Shown here one piece after another: positions 57,714 through 64,000 of a stretch of DNA of 64,000 nt (its first letter is position 1; every line of letters starts with the position of its first letter). Location: positions 121,285,682 through 121,349,681 of the forward strand of contig CM061229.1 in assembly GCA_030844895.1 (NCBI GenBank), given 5' to 3'. A program made the position numbers and the translations under genes. The notes below the pieces were generated by a model. It worked only from the letters and a program-made list of their open reading frames with translations. It was not told the DNA's origin and ran no database searches. The stretch is from Ambrosia x helenae (lineage: Eukaryota; Streptophyta; Magnoliopsida; Asterales; Asteraceae).

Positions 57714-59642
57714 TAAACACACCACGCCTAGGCGGAAATACGGGATGTGACATGAAAGGTTTTCAAGCACAAGATTTGAGCAAACATTCAAAATAACTTA
57801 ATATTAAAAATACCAAATTTCTTCAACAAAGACAACCATCACAAAATATTGTTAAAAACCGAACACATGATCATAAGTTTTGATGACACAAAAGATGATA
57901 GTTGTGAATGAATGCCCAAACATATCCCAAGTTCCATCCATAGCTTTAGTTACCTGAAAAAACATGCATAAAAACTTTATCAACATAAAGTTGGTGAGTT
58001 CACATGTTTAAAATAGTTGAAAATATAAAGTTTAATGAAATCCATGAATGACCCATCAATATCTAACTAAGACAAAGATGATAATGAACGATCATGAGTC
58101 CATAACCAAACCTTGACGTGTTGTGCCTCGCACATCGCACAATAAAGGCAATGTATCATCATATAAAAATACAAGCACTCTTTTCTCGTATGTATCCGGG
58201 TTAGGGTGACTAACCAAGAGTAGGGGTGTCAACCCAATAGATCTATTCAAGTGTTCCATGGCTAAATCCATAGCTAATAGTTATGGTAAACTATTTACCA
58301 TGGTCTGCTAGGAATTCATTCTAAAACTAGTAAACAATGCATGTCTTTCCCCAAAATATAAAACTATAAAAAGGGCCGTGAAACTTACCTTAAGTCCGCG
58401 TGAAGGCTAGCAAGAATATATGTCCAATAAACTAGGAATCCTGACCTACACGTCCAATATTCATATATGGACACTTTAGGTCTAGCAAAAGATTCCATTG
58501 TATTCGTGGTTCACCCAATCTTTTATGGTAAGTTGATTTATCTTATTGGTGACTCTTATGCTTTATGAATAGGGTTCAAAAATAGTAGTTTTATCATGTA
58601 GGAAACCCTTTTCAAAACCATTGATATCTAACATATGTTTTTAGTTATAAAACACGCGTTATTACATAAGACCACATGTGTTATATTTATTTGTAAATCA
58701 TATGTGACTCCATATATGTGTTCTTCAACACACGCATCAATACCTATGTCTATGCACACACTCGTGTGTGTGTGTGTGTGTGTGTGTCTATATATGTGTG
58801 TATTTCGACTTACACTCACAAGCATTCATGTCCATGGTATCTACACCCATATATACATGTATTTTGGCACATACATACACATCAATGCTTATGTTTATGA
58901 AATCATCACAAACACACACACACACACACATATATATATACCATATATACACATGTGTATATACATAGACACATACCTACATATATACATCATACACTCA
59001 TACATATTCCTATAAATCAAAACATACATACATATCTCTATATAATACATACGCACATATATATGTAAAGCAAGACACACACACATTCGGACATATATAT
59101 ACATACACGCGTGTACACACACACATATATACATATGTATTTCCATGCGACACACATACATGTGCATATCATCTAGTTCTAAGTTTGTTTAATAAGTTTT
59201 AGACTTGTGAAAAGGTGATTCATGAACTTGGGTGAACAATCTAATTAAAACATGGAATAATAACAAGTTAGGTTGAGTTACATACCACTTGAGCTTGCAA
59301 AGGAGGCTTGGGACTAGGTGACCAAGTGTTGAGAGAATGTGTGTGTTTGCAAGTGAGTTAGGGAGGTGGGATAAACAAATAAGTGACCAATCAAGGGTCC
59401 TATTTATAGAGGAAAAGAAAGGAAGAGATTGAGAGGGAGAGAGCCGAGAGAGAGAAGGGGGGAGGTGGAGGGAGATACAATTTTGGCAAGTCAACTACCA
59501 TGGATCCTTGTGTTTCTTAAAAATCTTTCTATGTTAGTGTTTAGTCTTAGAATGATGCTAATCTAGTCAATGTGACTTATCATCTAATCCCTTGTCACTT
59601 TGAATGACTAAACACATGATTTAGACTAATAATCTTACTTTC
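57714..59642 (-). mobile_element. repeat X copy 2
   Basis: A nearly uninterrupted copy of X (CGCCTAGGCGGAAATACGGG..). Its intron-like module is at 57954-58388 (minus-strand donor CTTAAG|GTAAGTTTCAC, acceptor TTTTTCAG|GTAACT, stem-loop CAACATAAAGTTG at 57981-57993). A CA/TG-rich tract lies at 58740-59150. It reads into further sequence with similar modules up to about 60000. Confidence 0.6.
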
Positions 59643-60721
59643 TAGTGTCTTGTGATTAAGGGGCCATAGGCAAAAGATGAAAGGTGTCTCTTGATGTGTT
59701 CTTGGCCAAAAATTTGGAAGGAAAGGGGAAGGTTCTTTTATAGTTAGTCAACTCTCATGGATTAGTGTGATGATCATGCTTTACAAGTTGATTGATGTCT
59801 CTCCTCTTTGTCTCCTCTTTGAGCCGAAAATATCAAGGAAAAGGAAGCTACTTTTGGCTAATGATCTTCCATGGATACTTGTGATTATAGGAATAATTCT
59901 ATTTTGGTGACTAGTCTTAGATTATATGCCATTCTAATCCATGTGACCTCTCATACTAATTCTATCAAGATGAAAGACATAACATAGGATTATGGAGTGA
60001 TTTGGAAGCAAAAGGAATATATTATAGGGTAGGGGGAGGCGACGGCTTGCAAGCTTCCAAGAGGGAATCCAATGTGTTAGTTTAGGAAAGTAATCTAGCA
60101 TTGGTTAGCGAGGTTTATGAAATCTATCTATTTTAGTTAAACATCATATCTAGTTTAAGGAATCTTATGAGGTGATTAGTGACAATCCATAAGATCAAGG
60201 TTGATGTGTGTGTTAGTGATTTGATATCACACTAAAAGTGGTTTAATGTTGCGTGAATGAAAGACAAGAAGAATGATGGTTGTGGTGGTGTGCTTGGGGC
60301 CGGAAAAAAAAAGAGGAGGGGGCGGCGATAGGTGGTGGTGATGTGGTGGTGGTTATTTTTGGTTAATAAGCTTTATGTAATCATGTGTTGATTAATTGTT
60401 CCACCATTTATAGTTAAACACAAAAGCAAGATTAGATTGTTCATTAAGATTGGATAAAATGCATGTAAGACATATATTAAATGTGTTCTTCTCATGGTAT
60501 TATTTATCCTCATGCACACTCATATGTGTGTGTGTGTGTATATGTATCGCATATATATATAAGTTATGAAATCTTTATTTTTGAAAACATGGTCACAAGT
60601 TCTAACATATTTATCAACACGTATCTAAATAAATGAACATGCACACATGTGTTTAGAAAAATAGATTTTAATTGTTTAAACTCGTGTCACTAATGCATGT
60701 TGATATGGGTGAAATTGTACT
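59643..60721. other. X-related degenerate modules, no gene
   Basis: Phrases such as CCATGGATACTTGTG, GACTAGTCTTAGATTATATG and CTAATCCATGTGACCTCTCA (59868-59970) are diverged repeats of the 59495-59600 module. Later sequence includes a GGTGGTGGT stretch near 60330 and (TG)n near 60525. No coding region was found. Confidence 0.45.
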
Positions 60722-60913
60722 TGTTCGGACATTGCTAGACTTTCTCGGGGGACTTATGCATACAAAATTAATGGAATATATTATGATATTAATGTAAATC
60801 AATGTAATTTGTATTTCCTAAAATATGGGATCCGGATTGATCTCCTAAATTTGTATTATATATTCATTGTTAATGTAAATAATAAAACAAGCTTGATAAT
60901 ATCTTCTCCTACA
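60722..60913 (+). repeat. Ty1/copia 5' LTR, 192 bp
   Basis: Starts TGTTCGGACATTGCTAGAC, has the AATAATAAAACAAGC end region and ends TCTTCTCCTACA. It is immediately followed by the primer site TGGTATCAAGAG. No second LTR is in the window. Confidence 0.7.
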
Positions 60914-60996
60914 TGGTATCAAGAGAACCCTAAACTCCTCTTCCCACCCCACTGCCGCAACTGACTTCTTCTTCCTCCTCACTTCTGCCGGATTCC

Positions 60997-61779
60997 ATGG
61001 CAGACCAGACTCCACCTCCTCTCACCCCCACCCCTCCTCCTCCTCCTCCATATCCTATAGACTCTAAACTCCACCATGCAGTAACGGTATCGAACATCAA
61101 ACACTTCGTACAGATCCTGCTTGAAGTCGAATCTGGACAATATGCGGCATGGAGCGGATTGTTTCGTATTCATTGTCGTGCTTTCCAGGTTATCGATCAT
61201 CTCTCCCCAAAACCCGACCCTCCCGCATCATCCTCTACCGAACCCAAACCTACAGACGACTTATGGGATCGACTCATTGTGTTGCAATGGATGTATGGTA
61301 CGATCTCTAATTATTTGTTGAATACCATTATGGTTCCCGATAACACCGCCTACGATGCATGGGCTACGTTGGAAGACCTGTTTTATGACAATAAGAATGT
61401 CCGCGCCATGCACCTTTTGTAGCGTTTTTCGAACACTCTTCTCGATGAGTTTTCCAGCATGTCGGCATATTGTCAGGAGATGAAATCCCTTGCTGATTAG
61501 TTTGCCAACATTGGGGCTCCTATCTACAATAAGCGACTTGTGTTACACCTACTTAATGGCCTTACCGACTCGTATGAAAGCATCTCTACAATAATACAAC
61601 AGACGGAACCCACTCCTTCGTTTTATCGGGTTCGGTCCCAGCTATGTAGGGTCGAAAACCAGAAAGCCGGAAAGGCTCCTCATGCCTCTCAACAATCGCC
61701 TCATGCCCTAAATACTACCACTTCTAAATCCACGTCATCATCTATGTCCATGTTGGCATGCCACGTCATCATCCACTAA
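60997..61779 (+). pseudogene. Ty1/copia Gag with two nonsense codons
   Basis: Begins MADQTPPPLTPTPPPPPPYP and continues with HAVTVSNIKHFVQILLEV, WDRLIVLQWMYGTISNYLLN, DNTAYDAWATLEDLFYDNKN and, in the same frame, SNTLLDEFSSMSAYCQEMKS, RLVLHLLNGLTDSYESIS and IIQQTEPTPSFYRVRSQL. These are the UBN2-type Gag landmarks of copia elements. TAG codons at 61420 and 61498 replace glutamine (CAG) at HLL-x-RFSN and LAD-x-FAN. The zinc knuckle, protease and integrase are missing after 61779, so the element is truncated. Confidence 0.8.
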
Positions 61780-63100
61780 CTGAGTTAGTTCTCAGTTAAC
61801 AAAGGTTCATTGTCGGCCAATATATTGAAAGTTTGGATCGTTGTTGGGAATTTTTGAAGTACTATTTATTGTTGGCCAATGGGTGAAAGTTTGGATTATT
61901 AAAATCCAATACCCCTAAAAAAAACTAACTACCACGATTTTTAAACAATCATAACTTTTCATACGTTAGTATTTATAAAATAACTACACCTTAAAAACGA
62001 TTATTTTATTTTCTTTAAATTGAGTATACTATTTCTACAGCTTTTTTAATTCAAAAAACTTATATGTTACGTGGTTAATAGTATCTACAGGTGAGCGATA
62101 ATAGAATCGTTAATTGAAACCAAACCAAAAACAGATGAAACTAAACCGAAATCAACCAAAAACTAAAATTATTAAAAAACTATTAACCGAAAACCGAATT
62201 AACCAAAAATAGGTTTTGGATTTTTTTTTTTTTTTTTTTTGTACTCTCATTTAACCAAAATTGACATACCGAACCATTAATATTTTCATATATTTCTAGA
62301 TTTTATATCTCTCATTTATGAATTTGATATTTTATACCTCTATTTCATATATTTATACTTACATTGTATGATATTGTCTCAATTTCATGTATTTATAAGC
62401 AGAGGTTTTAACCAAAGTTTGGCTTTGGCTATTAACCGAAACTTAACCAAACCAAAACCGTCAATCTAACTAAAGAAATCAAATTGATTAACTAAAAACC
62501 AATTGGTTAATAAATAGACTAACCTATGACTTTGGTTTCAACTTCGTCGTCGGTTGAAGATAATAACTGTACAATACACAACCTAGCAATGTTTGTGTTT
62601 CCTGCCGTACCGCGCAGACACTATGCTAGTTTAAGCAAAGGCATTGGATGATGCACTATGTGTCGAGCTTTGACATTTAGATGAGTGGTTTGGTAATTTT
62701 GAGGATGGGCTTATAATATTACAATCATTAAAACGTCTCATAATCAATCACCGAATCTAGTTGTCACACATAATAACCATACATTGCATGTTAAAAAAAA
62801 AAAACTTTCCATATGATGGAACGACTAAACAAATAGGGTTTTCAAGCATCATATAGAAAACCTCTAATGCGTCTACTGTCTACATCGACACAACATCAGG
62901 TTATAGTAAAAAGGAAGATACAAAACCAACGCGGCCACATTGATGAGCCAATTAAACATACACTATGATACAACATACTCGATTGGGGGACGTAATAATA
63001 TATAGAAAATGTAGGTTAGAACTCGTAAAGGCCAAATCAACATCTTGAGAATCTAAGCTAGATATATACACCCTTTACAACTCTTTGTTAAGTGAGTGGC
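61780..63100. other. no gene seen; AACCGAA-rich MITE-like stretch
   Basis: About 62100-62520 is rich in AACCAAA/AACCGAA motifs similar to the hAT-like arms near 34200, and there is a T run at 62222-62240. Element ends were not paired. The rest is AT-rich. Confidence 0.4.
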
Positions 63101-64000
63101 CACTACAAGGAACGAGAGCATTAGCGGCGACAAATGTCGCCGCTAAATAACAACGCGCCAACATTACAAACACATGCAAGTAAAATCATACACCTAATGG
63201 TTATCTCGTGTATTCCAAATTAAGGTATTAACATTAGTCATCTTTGAGTATAACCATCCAAATACCAGAAAGAATAAGCTACACTATCCATACTAAGGTG
63301 GAGACTCACTAATGTATCATATACCTTTTATGAATGTCAATATGTCTCGTAATCATCTAAACAACGACGGTTATTCTTTAACAAATTAATGTTCACTATG
63401 AGTCAGACCCAATAGAAGCTGATCAATCCTTTTTTTGTGTCATTAAGGTAAATGATTGAACCGATAGTTACCCTTTTGTCATTATTAATTGAATCACCGC
63501 TTGCAGCCCACGATTCTATATAATCATCAATACAATTTCCGTTCACATTCGTTCTTTTTATTATGAATGAATAGATCTCTTTATTTCTATGATCTTATGT
63601 CTCGTATTTCTTGAAGAATACTAATGTAATGTTGGAGCAGATGTGGCCCTAATACTCAAGCACATGTGTTGTGTTCCACTCAGCACATGTGTTGTACTCA
63701 ATTGGCACCGTAGCAATATTTGTTACAATGCTTACAAACTATGATATTTTATAAACAAATTTACATGACGGCAACTGATTCACCGGGGAAAAGCAAATAC
63801 TATGATTCAAATTGTCGGTAAAACTATTTTTTCATGTTAGGTGTTTTCATGGTGGGAGACATGTATAATAATATATTTTTGTTTAACCAAAACCACTATA
63901 GGAGACATCCTTTAAAATCATAATCTTATTATTATGTTCTCATTTAAGGATCATTTAGTCGGTAGAACAACATTAAGTCCCTAAAAAAACATTTCTTCAA
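63101..64000. mobile_element. one end of a CACTA (En/Spm) transposon
   Basis: CACTACAAGGAA at 63101 is the CACTA terminal motif. It is followed by a palindrome with 11-bp arms TTAGCGGCGAC/GTCGCCGCTAA (63121-63146), typical of the subterminal repeats of plant CACTA elements. The other end and any transposase would lie to the right, outside the window. No coding region is readable to 64000. Confidence 0.5.

Noticed and set aside
58635..59167. Several frames rich in Tyr, Cys, Val and His
   Set aside because: They arise from the CA/TG and TA microsatellites in repeat X and appear on both strands.

Overview
This 64 kb window is plant nuclear DNA, most likely from a eudicot and probably Asteraceae. 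That guess rests on the AT-rich background, the tRNA-iMet primer-binding sites, the chromovirus polyprotein, the style of the Gag and reverse-transcriptase families, and a Cassandra element. I recognise one intact host gene: an intronless adenylate isopentenyltransferase (cytokinin synthase, IPT1-like) at 34751-35626 on the minus strand. A fragment of a PWP2-like WD40 gene (1789-2020) and spliced exons carried by a Helitron (30952-32361) are captured or broken host-gene pieces. Almost everything else is nested transposons.

Left part (1-14248): the 3' end of a large LTR (1-1787); the PWP2 fragment and a GGT-rich tract; a 3.0 kb solo LTR with target duplication AAACG (3779-6791); a degenerate non-L1 reverse-transcriptase element on the minus strand (7140-9183); and then small DNA transposons (hAT-like MITEs with 8-bp duplications, a small Helitron, a SINE).

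Middle part (14249-34252): a hAT-like element with duplication CTTGCACA/CTTGCATA. It was split first by an L1-type LINE (14262-30456, duplication GCATA), which was then split by a 10.55 kb Ty3/gypsy chromovirus (19078-29630, duplication AGAAT, two 2712-bp LTRs). A 3.1 kb Helitron (30649-33775, minus strand) sits in the right half of the same hAT element.

Right part (36469-59642): an old LTR-like repeat, here called X, is present as a head-to-tail duplication. Copy 1 was split by a non-coding LTR element (37651-42728, duplication CATAC) and by a solo LTR, here called Z (43337-57513, duplication AGAGC). Z contains a hAT MITE (43664-44529), a Gag-only TR-GAG element (44805-52097, duplication AAGCT) and a solo LTR, here called W (53828-57148, duplication GATAT). 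W contains a Cassandra TRIM with 5S-rRNA-like LTRs (55654-56334, duplication TAAAC). The window ends with a Ty1/copia fragment (60722-61779) and one end of a CACTA transposon (from 63101).

The most interesting signal lies across elements. Six different LTR types (Y, LARD, TR-GAG/W, X, Z and the 3779 solo LTR) share one layout. A consensus 5' splice site is followed, usually 435-580 nt later, by a short stem-loop and a CAG|GT-like 3' splice site, ahead of the primer-binding site. The stem sequence varies while pairing is kept. In three LTR types a tRNA-like pair of Pol III boxes lies about 0.8-1.0 kb upstream of the donor. Together with Cassandra this suggests LTRs built around a leader intron and Pol III-like modules. 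All similarity statements are by eye; no alignment or database search was run.
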